From: CAZUMH01 sp964621645
GTDB lineage: Bacteria > Zhuqueibacterota > QNDG01 > JAGLOF01
NCBI GenBank assembly: GCA_964621645.1
Contig: CAZUMH010000083.1
Span: 1-16,104, forward strand
Direction of reading: 5' to 3'
Length of the DNA: 16,104 nt
This document shows, one piece after another, positions 7,721 through 14,535 of this stretch. The notes under the pieces are model-generated. The model saw only the letters and a list, made by a program, of their open reading frames with translations, did not search any database and was not told where the DNA came from. The first letter of the stretch is position 1. Every line of letters starts with the position of its first letter. Both the position numbers and the translations under genes were made by a program.

Positions 7721-7764
7721 ATCCTGCTGCAGTATCCCTTTCATTAGGTTCGACGCAGCAGGAT
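7721..7764. repeat. 10-bp inverted repeat spanning a stop codon
   Basis: ATCCTGCTGC (7721-7730) and GCAGCAGGAT (7755-7764) are perfect reverse complements separated by 24 bases. In the minus-strand transcript they would fold into a hairpin whose loop holds the stop codon of the SpoIIE-type phosphatase gene. No T tract follows, so it does not look like a standard terminator; it could stabilise the mRNA end or moderate read-through into the SIMPL gene. Confidence 0.55.
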
Positions 7765-8835
7765 AAAGGATAAGTCATCATGGGGCCGGGCCTGGCCGAT
7801 AAATGCGTCTACTTCCTGTACCAGGTGTTGGCCCACTTTTTCAGCCGATTGATCCCGCAGACCGGCAAGAAATACCTTAAGCCGCTTTTCACCGAAAAAA
7901 GCGCCCTTATCGTTCCGGGCTTCTATGATACCGTCGGAATAAATGAGCAGCCAGTCATGCTTTTCCAGAGAAAGGGTTATCGGATCGATACTGAACGTAT
8001 TCGTCAACCCAAGGGCCGGATTCCCGATCTCGGTTTCAATCAAATTTCCGTTCCGGATAATCAGCGGTGGAAGATGCCCTGCATTAATAAAACGGACTGC
8101 GTCGGTATTTTCTTTTATTTCAAGAAAAACGAGTGAAATAAAGCGGCTGGGAACCGCGTCCCGGAGAAATATCGTATTAAGGTCTTCTCCGAATTTACCA
8201 AGAGAAGTATAATGAGGAGCAAGGGCCCGGAGCGTTGCCTGCATCTTTGCCATGAGCAATGCCGCCGGGAGACCCTTGCCGGCGACATCACCCAGGGCCA
8301 GAGTCCAATGTATGTCCGATATATGCAGATAGTCGATAAGATCTCCGCCGACATCGTTGGCAGGACGAGTATACATAAAGACATCCCAGCCTGGAATGAC
8401 GGGATTGTCGCTTGGCAGGAGCGACAATTGTATTGCACGGCCTTCAGCCAGTTCATTCCGGGCTAATAGCTTATCCTTCAATTCCAACAGGAGAATGATA
8501 AGCAACAGAACAAAGCCGAGGGCGTGCAGATTAATGGAGATGTTCGAATCCCCCATATCGATGCTGGTGTTCTGAATAAAGAGGATGATACTGATGACCA
8601 GAAGGAGGCGGCGCACCGGTGAAAGCCGCAGCACCAATTTTTTCATGATCCACCAGCATACGATCCACCAGCGTCGCAGGCGGCTCATCTCTTTGAGCCG
8701 GTTTTTCTCTTCTGAATCAAGATAAAAACGATAAAGATCGGAAATATCCTCGATAAAGGATTTTCTTAATCCGCCTCGATGAATATCTTCCCAGATGGTT
8801 TTGCCGATTTTTTCTTTTTGACGGGTGTTTTTCAT
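7744..8835 (-). CDS. Membrane-anchored PP2C/SpoIIE-type serine phosphatase
   Basis: From the ATG at 8835 this is a 363-residue protein (an in-frame GTG at 8847 would add four residues; neither has a strong Shine-Dalgarno). A basic cytoplasmic N-terminus (about 1-75) precedes two TM helices (about 77-90 and 102-117), a short helical linker rich in Leu/Glu, and a SpoIIE/PP2C domain. The domain begins with the typical QLSLLPS and GWDV segments and carries the metal-binding and core motifs GGDLIDY (163-169), GDVAGKGLPAALLMA (182-196), INAGHLPPLII, YSDGIIEA (299-306) and HDDLS (352-356). Members dephosphorylate serine residues on anti-sigma-factor antagonists or similar switch proteins. No anti-sigma or antagonist gene lies nearby and there is no HAMP, PAS or receiver domain, so the input signal is not apparent. 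It has its own promoter. Confidence 0.93.
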   Translation of the reverse strand: MKNTRQKEKIGKTIWEDIHRGGLRKSFIEDISDLYRFYLDSEEKNRLKEMSRLRRWWIVCWWIMKKLVLRLSPVRRLLLVISIILFIQNTSIDMGDSNISINLHALGFVLLLIILLLELKDKLLARNELAEGRAIQLSLLPSDNPVIPGWDVFMYTRPANDVGGDLIDYLHISDIHWTLALGDVAGKGLPAALLMAKMQATLRALAPHYTSLGKFGEDLNTIFLRDAVPSRFISLVFLEIKENTDAVRFINAGHLPPLIIRNGNLIETEIGNPALGLTNTFSIDPITLSLEKHDWLLIYSDGIIEARNDKGAFFGEKRLKVFLAGLRDQSAEKVGQHLVQEVDAFIGQARPHDDLSFILLRRT

Positions 8836-8882
8836 GACCGCCTGCACTTGTCGAGTATGAGCGTTTTTCTCTTGTCCGCTTG

Positions 8883-8911
8883 ATAATACTTATTGTCAGC
8901 ATTAACGACAA
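8883..8911 (-). promoter_or_regulatory. Promoter of the SpoIIE-type phosphatase gene
   Basis: On the minus strand TTGTCG (8906-8911) and TATTAT (8883-8888) are separated by 17 bases. A small inverted repeat, TTGTC at 8893-8897 and GACAA at 8907-8911, overlaps the -35 box and spacer and could be a regulator site. The predicted start of transcription is near 8877, about 42 bases before the ATG. Confidence 0.55.
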
Positions 8912-9238
8912 ATGATATCCTGATTCTCTTAAATATAGCCAGTTTCTGAAAAAATCCAAAGTATTATTACATCAGTTGATCCAGGTACGGCAGTTAACAA
9001 CAGAGGGCTGCCTGTGGGCTGGTTCCTTTTTAGCAACGGTCATCCGAAATCGATTGCCTTTTTTCATTGACACATATATTCATCTCAGCACAAATGATAA
9101 TATATTGCAGCAGAAAATATTTTCAAATACTTTTTACCCAAAATTCATAATAGACCTCCCAATAACACCGAAAAAATATACCCATCTATTCAGCGTATGA
9201 GTCACATTTATCCTACGAAAAAAAACTTGCTTATTTAA
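8912..9238. other. AT-rich non-coding gap between divergent genes
   Basis: This stretch separates the minus-strand phosphatase gene from the + strand HNH gene. It is AT-rich, especially from 9055 on. A GC-richer patch (8980-9030) has short repeats (GGGCTG twice, GGCAG facing CTGCC) but no stem long enough to call an RNA. A perfect TTGACA (9067-9072) lacks a -10 box at proper spacing; GATAAT (9096-9101) is 23 bases away. Open frames crossing the region show no family resemblance. I see no tRNA or riboswitch. Confidence 0.6.
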
Positions 9239-9267
9239 TTGATATACCGTAAATTTAGGACTAAATT
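9239..9267 (+). promoter_or_regulatory. Possible promoter of the HNH/trpS cluster
   Basis: TTGATA (9239-9244) and TAAATT (9262-9267) are 17 bases apart. The start of transcription would be near 9274, only about 15 bases before the HNH ATG and on top of its Shine-Dalgarno, so either the leader is very short or the true promoter lies further upstream in the AT-rich gap. Confidence 0.35.
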
Positions 9268-9288
9268 TCTTACTGGAGCGGGAATAGC

Positions 9289-9792
9289 ATGCTCGAGAGC
9301 AGGGTTCTAGTACTGAACCAAAATTATGAACCCCTGAGCGTCTGCAGCGCACGGCGTGCCTTGATTCTGCTTTTCCGGGAAAAAGCGGAAATGGTAGAGC
9401 ATAATCATGAAATGGTGCGCTCTCCCAGCGTTTCAGTACCGCTGCCGAGTATTGTACGGATCAGCCGGTATGTTCATATTCCAAGAAAAAGGGTATTGAT
9501 CAGCAGAAAGAATGTTATTAAACGCGATAACCACCGCTGTCAGTATTGCGGCACCACATCCGCTCCCATGACCGTTGATCATATCCTTCCCAGAGTACGT
9601 GGCGGGGCAGACAACTGGGAAAATCTGGTCTGTGCCTGTATGGAGTGCAATACGAAAAAAGGAAATAAGACTCCGCAGGAAGCGCATATGAAATTGCTGC
9701 GTGAACCAAAGAGGCCGGGATATCTGTTCTTCATTCAGCATTTGGCAGGCAGTGTTGATGACCGCTGGAAACAATACCTGTTTATGACGTAA
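9289..9792 (+). CDS. HNH endonuclease family protein
   Basis: The 167-residue protein carries a zinc-type HNH core: CQYC (Cys84, Cys87), VDHILPR (Asp97, His98), GGADNWENL and CACMECNTKKG (Cys117, Cys120, Asn121). An N-terminal region (1-60) beginning SRVLVLNQNYEPLSVCSARRA is typical of a widespread chromosomal HNH family that is not phage-borne and whose role is not known; DNA processing is inferred from the fold. A GGAG (9275-9278) ten bases before the ATG supports the start. It lies 47 bases upstream of trpS on the same strand and is probably the first gene of the cluster. There is no methyltransferase nearby, so a restriction enzyme is unlikely. Confidence 0.88.
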   Translation: MLESRVLVLNQNYEPLSVCSARRALILLFREKAEMVEHNHEMVRSPSVSVPLPSIVRISRYVHIPRKRVLISRKNVIKRDNHRCQYCGTTSAPMTVDHILPRVRGGADNWENLVCACMECNTKKGNKTPQEAHMKLLREPKRPGYLFFIQHLAGSVDDRWKQYLFMT

Positions 9793-9839
9793 AGATGGAT
9801 CCCTCTGATTAAAGACTTGAGAGGATTTCAAGCACCCGT

Positions 9840-10823
9840 ATGAAGAAGAAAATAATATTGAGCGGAATGAGGCCCACCGGTAGATGTCATCTGGGTAATT
9901 TAGTTGGCGCTCTGGAAAACTGGATTGCTTTGCAGGATGAATACCAGAGTTACCACATGGTCGCCGATTGGCACATGCTTACTACCGATCCGGTCCATAC
10001 GAAACAGGTAGCCCGAAACAGTGTTGATATGGTGATTGACTGGCTCAGTGCCGGACTGGATCCTCAGAAAAGTCCTCTTTTTATCCAATCGCATGTCAAG
10101 GAACATGCGGAACTCCATCTTATTTTTTCTATGCTGGTAACAGTAGCCAGGCTGCAGCGTAATCCTACCGTTAAGGAACAGGCCCGGGATCTCGGTCTGG
10201 ACGGGAATATGTCTTACGGACACCTGGGGTATCCGGTACTGCAGGCCGCTGATATTCTGGTGTATAACGCTGATGCGGTACCGGTGGGGGAGGATCAGGC
10301 CCCTCATGTTGAGATCACGCGGGAAATCGCCCGCCGGTTCAATAATCTCTATGGTCCAGTCTTCAAAGAACCGAAAACTCTCCTGACAAAATTCGCGCGC
10401 CTTCCTGGTCTGGACGGGCGCAAGATGAGTAAGTCGCTGAATAACTCCATATTTCTTTCCGACACACCGGAGGGAATCAGTAAAAAGATGATGACCGCCT
10501 ACACTGATCCAACCCGGATCAAACTGTCAGATCCGGGGCATCCCGAAGGGTGTGTAATTTTCGCCTATCAGAAGAAATTCGCAGCTGAAAATCTAAAGGA
10601 AGTGGAGAAGGGATGCCGGGGAGGGACACTCGGCTGCGTGGCCCACAAGAGACAGATGGCACAGCTTCTAGCCGAGCAGCTGGCTCCCTTCAGGGAGAAG
10701 CGCGCCTACTATGTGGATCACATGGATGAGGTAAATGAGATTATTGCCGACGGCGACAGAAGGGCTTCCGGGACAGCGGCGGCAGTTATGGAAAATGTTC
10801 GTGAGGTTCTGTGGAAGTCGTAA
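9840..10823 (+). CDS. trpS: Tryptophanyl-tRNA synthetase
   Basis: This class I synthetase (327 residues, normal length) charges tRNA-Trp. It has SGMRPTGRCHLGN (8-20) as the HIGH signature, the Trp-pocket segments including GYPVLQAADIL (130-140) and PVGEDQ (148-153), and a KMSKS loop (GRKMSKSLNN, 193-202). In the C-terminal domain Cys238, Cys259, Cys266 and His269 line up with the C-x22-C-x6-C-x2-C motif known to bind a 4Fe-4S cluster in Thermotoga maritima TrpRS; here the spacing is x20, x6, x2 and the last ligand is His. GAGAGGAT about 14 bases upstream of the ATG is a distant Shine-Dalgarno, but the start matches family N-termini. Its last 13 bases overlap scpA. Confidence 0.97.
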   Translation: MKKKIILSGMRPTGRCHLGNLVGALENWIALQDEYQSYHMVADWHMLTTDPVHTKQVARNSVDMVIDWLSAGLDPQKSPLFIQSHVKEHAELHLIFSMLVTVARLQRNPTVKEQARDLGLDGNMSYGHLGYPVLQAADILVYNADAVPVGEDQAPHVEITREIARRFNNLYGPVFKEPKTLLTKFARLPGLDGRKMSKSLNNSIFLSDTPEGISKKMMTAYTDPTRIKLSDPGHPEGCVIFAYQKKFAAENLKEVEKGCRGGTLGCVAHKRQMAQLLAEQLAPFREKRAYYVDHMDEVNEIIADGDRRASGTAAAVMENVREVLWKS

Positions 10824-11590
10824 CTAAAAATGATTTTCTGGAAAAGAAGGAAGGGTATCGGGTACAACTATCGAACTTTGAAGGGCCTCTGGACCTTCTG
10901 CTCTACCTCATTAAAAAAGATGAGGTGGATATATATGACATCCCTATCGCGGACATCACCCGCCAATACCTCCAATATGTGGAATTAATAAAAGAGCTGG
11001 ACCTGGAGCTGGCGGGAGAATTTATTCTCATGGCCGCCACTCTCATCCAGATAAAAGTGCGGATGCTGCTTCCCAAGCCGGAAGGTGAGGAAGAAGAGCT
11101 TGAGGAGGATCCCAGAGCCGAACTGGTGAGGCAGCTGCTTGAATATAAAAGATTCAAGGAAGTCGCAGAGGAAATTGGTGAAATAGAGCAGCGCCAGCTA
11201 AGAAAATATCCTCGGAGCGACTTCAATTGGCTGAGGCAGTACAATGTCAAAGAGGAAGTATCCAGTGAAACATTACTGAAGGATGTTTCTCTCTTTGATC
11301 TTCTCACGGCCTTTAAATTTGTTTTAGACCGAATGCCCAAGGTCTCAGCCCATGAGATTGAAACAGTAGGATTAACAGTTGAGGATCAGATCGAATTTAT
11401 CAGTAACCAGCTGCTGGAAAAGGAGCGGTTCAGTTTTTTTGAACTCACCGCTTCCATGAAATACCGGGTCGAGATCGTTGTTACATTTATGGCTATGCTG
11501 GAATTGATCCGGATGCACGTCATCAGGATACAGCAGGCGACAATGTTCGGGGATGTCTGGTTGATCAGGAGATCTCTGGAGAGTGAGTAA
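10811..11590 (+). CDS. scpA: Segregation and condensation protein A
   Basis: ScpA is the kleisin that, with ScpB, bridges the heads of SMC dimers to compact and segregate the chromosome. The 259-residue protein has the N-terminal SMC-neck-binding region (VQLSNFEGPLDLLLYLI, 18-34; then DIPIADITRQYLQYV), an acidic linker (about 90-102, GEEEELEEDPRAE) and a C-terminal winged helix (about 195-252, ending MFGDVWLIRRS) that would touch the SMC cap. The start is a GTG at 10811 with GAGG just upstream, 13 bases inside trpS; it overlaps scpB by eight bases. The paired overlap suggests coupled synthesis. No smc gene is present in the window. Confidence 0.96.
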   Translation: MEVVTKNDFLEKKEGYRVQLSNFEGPLDLLLYLIKKDEVDIYDIPIADITRQYLQYVELIKELDLELAGEFILMAATLIQIKVRMLLPKPEGEEEELEEDPRAELVRQLLEYKRFKEVAEEIGEIEQRQLRKYPRSDFNWLRQYNVKEEVSSETLLKDVSLFDLLTAFKFVLDRMPKVSAHEIETVGLTVEDQIEFISNQLLEKERFSFFELTASMKYRVEIVVTFMAMLELIRMHVIRIQQATMFGDVWLIRRSLESE

Positions 11591-12155
11591 ACAGAAGGAA
11601 AATTTGAAACAGATTGTGGAGGCTGTCATTTTTGCCTCGGATGAACCGATTACCGTGGAGCAGTTAACGGCGATTGTGGAAGACGCGACCCGGGGACAGG
11701 TGAAATCTGTTCTGGATGAGTTGAATCTTGAATATGCTCAAACAGATCGGGCGTTTCAAATTATTCATGTCGCGGGTGGAGTTCAATTGGTCACCCGGGA
11801 TCAATACGCATCGTGGGTGAAGAAGTTATTTATCAAAAAGAGCAGCAACCGGTTATCACAGGCGGCATTGGAGACTCTTTCCGTTGTTGCTTTCAAACAG
11901 CCTGTATCCAAACCGGATATTTCTTCAATCAGAGGAGTCAACTGCGACGGTGTAGTAAAAACTTTGCTCGAGAGGAAGCTTATCGCCATATCCGGAAGGG
12001 GTGAAGGACCCGGTCGTCCTCTTTTATACAAAACGACCAAGGAGTTTCTGCGCTATTTCGGGATAAACAGCGTGGATGATTTACCCAAATTACGGGAAAT
12101 AGAGGAACTCGTCAAGGAGGAAGCAATAGATCAAGAGGCTGATGCCCCTCAATAA
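11583..12155 (+). CDS. scpB: Segregation and condensation protein B
   Basis: ScpB dimerises and binds ScpA to complete the SMC complex. The 190-residue protein has two winged-helix domains (about 5-80 and 88-162), and the strongly conserved second one reads SQAALETLSVVAFKQPVSK (92-110), IRGVNCDGVV (116-125) and GRGEGPGRPLLYKTT (138-152), followed by FLRYFGINSVDDLPKL. The tail (170-190) is acidic. The start is a GTG at 11583 with a GGAG right before it, overlapping the scpA end by eight bases; its own end overlaps the pseudouridine synthase gene by 14 bases. Length and motifs are normal. Confidence 0.96.
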   Translation: MSKQKENLKQIVEAVIFASDEPITVEQLTAIVEDATRGQVKSVLDELNLEYAQTDRAFQIIHVAGGVQLVTRDQYASWVKKLFIKKSSNRLSQAALETLSVVAFKQPVSKPDISSIRGVNCDGVVKTLLERKLIAISGRGEGPGRPLLYKTTKEFLRYFGINSVDDLPKLREIEELVKEEAIDQEADAPQ

Positions 12156-12861
12156 ATTTCTGGCCCATGGAGGCGTTTGTTCCCGCCGAAAGGCCGTTGA
12201 TCTCATCACCAGTGGAAGCGTGACGGTAAATGGAAATGTCGTCATAAGACCCGGATTACGAGTCGACCCCGATGAGGATGTCATTAAGGTCGACGGCCGG
12301 GGAATAAAGAAGACGGAATTTGTTTACGTTCTTTTAAATAAACCAGCTGGTGCAGTGAGTACTGCCTCGGATGAACAGGGACGAATCACGGTTACAGACC
12401 TGGTTAAAACCAGGCAGCGGCTCTACCCGGTAGGTCGTTTGGACCGTGATACAGAGGGAGTGCTGCTGTTGACCAATGACGGAGAGCTGGCTTTCCGCCT
12501 GACTCATCCCCGCTTCAAGATAAATAAGATCTATAAGGCAAAAGTTGAGGGGATACCTGATGGATCTGCTCTGAAAAGACTGAGGCAGGGAGTACGCATC
12601 GAGGGAGGACGGCCGGTGAAAGCGGAGGCAAGCCTTCTGTATGAGAAAGGCGGAACCGCCGGATTAAAGGTTGTTATCCACGAAGGCAGGAAGCGGCAGG
12701 TGAGAAAGATGCTGGAGGCGATCGGTCATCCGGTGCTTCACCTGGAAAGGATCCAGTTTGCCGGACTGACCGCGAACGGGCTTGAACGGGGTGGATGGCG
12801 TTTTTTAAAGAATGCTGAAGTGAAGAGACTTTACGGAATATGTGGTTTGGAATCCGATTAA
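12142..12861 (+). CDS. rluB: RluB/RsuA-family 23S rRNA pseudouridine synthase
   Basis: The enzyme converts uridine to pseudouridine in rRNA. It has an N-terminal S4 RNA-binding domain (about 1-58; NKFLAHGGVCSRRKA) and an RsuA/RluB catalytic domain with the active-site segment VGRLDRDTEGVLLLTNDGEL (97-116), catalytic Asp101, plus IHEGRKRQVRKMLEAIGHPV (179-198) near the C-terminus. At 239 residues it has the standard size without the C-terminal extension of E. coli RluB. The position directly after scpB is the one held by rluB in many bacteria, which favours RluB (U2605 type) over RsuA; the precise target uridine is not shown by sequence. AGAGG (12134-12138) precedes the ATG, 14 bases inside scpB. 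Confidence 0.9.
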   Translation: MPLNKFLAHGGVCSRRKAVDLITSGSVTVNGNVVIRPGLRVDPDEDVIKVDGRGIKKTEFVYVLLNKPAGAVSTASDEQGRITVTDLVKTRQRLYPVGRLDRDTEGVLLLTNDGELAFRLTHPRFKINKIYKAKVEGIPDGSALKRLRQGVRIEGGRPVKAEASLLYEKGGTAGLKVVIHEGRKRQVRKMLEAIGHPVLHLERIQFAGLTANGLERGGWRFLKNAEVKRLYGICGLESD

Positions 12862-12874
12862 AAGAAAGCGAAGA

Positions 12875-13564
12875 ATGAACCGGGCGCGTAAAAATATCGT
12901 TGTGACCATTGACGGACCTGCCGCATCCGGAAAAAGCACAACCGCCCGGCTGGTGGCTCAAAGACTGAACTGGCTTTATCTTGATACGGGAGCAATGTAT
13001 CGTTCAATAGCTCTGAAAGTTGTCAACCAGGGCATTGAACTGGATGACGATAAAAATATCGGCCGGACCGCCCGTGAAGCTGATATCAACCTGCGTCAAA
13101 GTGATACAGGAATACGAGTGTTTTTAGATGGAGAGGATGTTTCCGAGAAAATTAGAACACCGGAAATCGACCGGGCGGTGGGGCCGGTTTGCGAAGTGGG
13201 TGAAGTCAGACGTATTCTTGTTGAACATCAGCGTAAAGCGGCCGAGGAAGGAAATATTATCGCTGAGGGAAGAGATATGGGCACGGTGGTCTTTCCCGAT
13301 GCCGATCTTAAATTTTTCATGCGTGCCTCCCTGCAGGCCCGCACGGAACGACGGCTCCGCGATATGAGGGAAAGAGGGGAGTCTCTCTCCCAACAGCAAG
13401 TACAGGAAGAAATTGAGCGGCGGGATAAACGGGACAGTGAAAGAGCAAACAGCCCCTTAAAACAGGCGGACGACGCAATTGTGCTCGACACCAGTCAGTT
13501 GTCAATAGAGGATCAGGTTCTCTTTGTCATTGATGCTATTCGCGGGAAAGGATGCTTGGACTGA
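12875..13564 (+). CDS. cmk: Cytidylate (CMP/dCMP) kinase
   Basis: It phosphorylates CMP and dCMP with ATP for nucleotide recycling. From the ATG at 12875 the protein is 229 residues, close to the 227 of E. coli. Visible motifs are the P-loop DGPAASGKSTTAR (13-25), LDTGAMYRSIA (36-46), EGRDMGTVVFPDADLKFF (131-148) and the lid/closing segment with RRDKRDSERANSPLKQADD (182-200). An in-frame GTG at 12842 would add 11 residues and overlap the upstream gene by 20 bases; I prefer 12875 because it lies 13 bases after the rluB stop and gives the family's usual N-terminus, though the Shine-Dalgarno is only a weak purine run. Its end overlaps ispH by 13 bases. Confidence 0.95.
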   Translation: MNRARKNIVVTIDGPAASGKSTTARLVAQRLNWLYLDTGAMYRSIALKVVNQGIELDDDKNIGRTAREADINLRQSDTGIRVFLDGEDVSEKIRTPEIDRAVGPVCEVGEVRRILVEHQRKAAEEGNIIAEGRDMGTVVFPDADLKFFMRASLQARTERRLRDMRERGESLSQQQVQEEIERRDKRDSERANSPLKQADDAIVLDTSQLSIEDQVLFVIDAIRGKGCLD

Positions 13565-14535
13565 AGAGCGTATTAAAAAATGAAAATAATTCACCTGCGG
13601 TAACCATTGAAACAAAGGCGAAGCCGTGCCCTGGTGTCGAGGAAGCCATCATTATAAGCGAAGATGCCCTGACAAGAGGAGAGATGGTTATGACCAACGG
13701 TCTACTCATCCACAATGAGCGGGAGATGGACCGGCTTGAAAACATGGGGCTGCAGAAGATCAGTGAGGAAGAACTGTTCGATCCGGCTGTTTCAAGAAAA
13801 CTCAAAGGCCAGACCTTCCTGGTCCGCTGTCACGGTGAGGAAGACAGACTCGTCTCACGGGCCAGAGAGCTGGGAATGAAAATATTGGACGGCACCTGCC
13901 CTATAGTCCAGCGTTCCCAAAAAATTGTTCGAGATCATGCCTGGGACGGCTGGAGGGTTGTCATTGCCGGGAAAAAAGGACATGCGGAGGTAAAAGCGCT
14001 TCTGGCCAAAACCAGAGGTCACGGTATTGCGGTCGCGAGTGTCGAAGAAGCGGAACATTTGGATATTGAAAGCCGTACGCTTTTAATTGCCCAAACCACC
14101 ATCGATCCTGATTTGTTCAGCGGGATTCGCGATGTTCTGCTAAAGAAATGTCCCGGCATGAAGATCATTGATACTACCTGCCGCTTCATCGGTAATCGCA
14201 GCCGGGATGTGGTCGAGTTCGGCCAAACCCAGGATGTGGTGATATTGGTAGGTGGGGAGCAATCTTCAAATTGTCAGCTGCTCTACGAACAGCTGCTCAA
14301 GGTCAATCCCCGCGCTGCGCGGATAACCGGTCCGGGCGATTTGGCAAAGGCGAACCTGAAAAAGGCGCTGAAGATCGGAATTACCGGCGGAGCTTCAACG
14401 CCGCACTGGCAGCTGGAAGAGATGAAACGTTTTGTAGAGGACAATCATTTCGATGCTAACCCGAAAGGGTTAAATAATAGAAAAGGAGGAACACGTAAAT
14501 GGCAGATCTGGAAAAACCAGAAAATCAAAAACTGA
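13552..14535 (+). CDS. ispH: 4-hydroxy-3-methylbut-2-enyl diphosphate reductase
   Basis: IspH makes IPP and DMAPP in the last step of the MEP isoprenoid pathway using a 4Fe-4S cluster. The three cluster cysteines are Cys26 (KPCPGVEEAI), Cys116 (DGTCPIVQ) and Cys210 (IDTTC). Substrate-binding residues are also seen: His54 (LIHNE), His144 and Glu146 (KKGHAEV), Thr183 (AQTTID), the SSN at 238-240 and ASTP (281-284). The first cysteine motif reads PCPGV instead of the common GFCxGV. The protein has 327 residues with a basic tail (about 305-327) that exists because the frame runs 37 bases into rpsA; this tail is probably dispensable or reflects a recent change near the stop. The gene overlaps cmk by 13 bases. 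A hairpin and the rpsA Shine-Dalgarno lie inside its last codons. Confidence 0.93.
   Translation: MLGLKSVLKNENNSPAVTIETKAKPCPGVEEAIIISEDALTRGEMVMTNGLLIHNEREMDRLENMGLQKISEEELFDPAVSRKLKGQTFLVRCHGEEDRLVSRARELGMKILDGTCPIVQRSQKIVRDHAWDGWRVVIAGKKGHAEVKALLAKTRGHGIAVASVEEAEHLDIESRTLLIAQTTIDPDLFSGIRDVLLKKCPGMKIIDTTCRFIGNRSRDVVEFGQTQDVVILVGGEQSSNCQLLYEQLLKVNPRAARITGPGDLAKANLKKALKIGITGGASTPHWQLEEMKRFVEDNHFDANPKGLNNRKGGTRKWQIWKNQKIKN
14457..14489 (+). promoter_or_regulatory. GNRA-loop hairpin and Shine-Dalgarno of rpsA
   Basis: TAACCC-GAAA-GGGTTA (14457-14472) is a perfect six-pair stem with a GAAA (GNRA) tetraloop. Twelve bases later comes AAAAGGAGGA (14481-14490), a near-perfect Shine-Dalgarno with GGAGG at 14485-14489, nine bases before the rpsA ATG at 14499. 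Both elements lie within the ispH coding frame. A structured leader of this sort could take part in S1 translational autocontrol, which is inference. Confidence 0.65.

Noticed and set aside
8985..9030. GC-richer patch with facing GGCAG/CTGCC and repeated GGGCTG, considered as a small RNA or riboswitch
   Set aside because: The stem is only five pairs with a long loop, there is no U tract matched to it and no riboswitch core that I recognise.
8970..9044. A minus-strand frame of 23 codons (MTVAKKEPAHRQPSVVNCRTWIN) in the same gap
   Set aside because: Very short, weak ribosome site and no support from neighbours; cannot be separated from chance without conservation data.
9067..9101. TTGACA and GATAAT as a promoter for the HNH/trpS cluster
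   Set aside because: The spacing is 23 bases, too long for a normal sigma-70-type promoter.
8976..9200. A 74-codon + strand open frame in the gap before the HNH gene
   Set aside because: No Shine-Dalgarno, no recognisable family, and the second half is encoded by low-complexity AT-rich sequence. It looks like chance.
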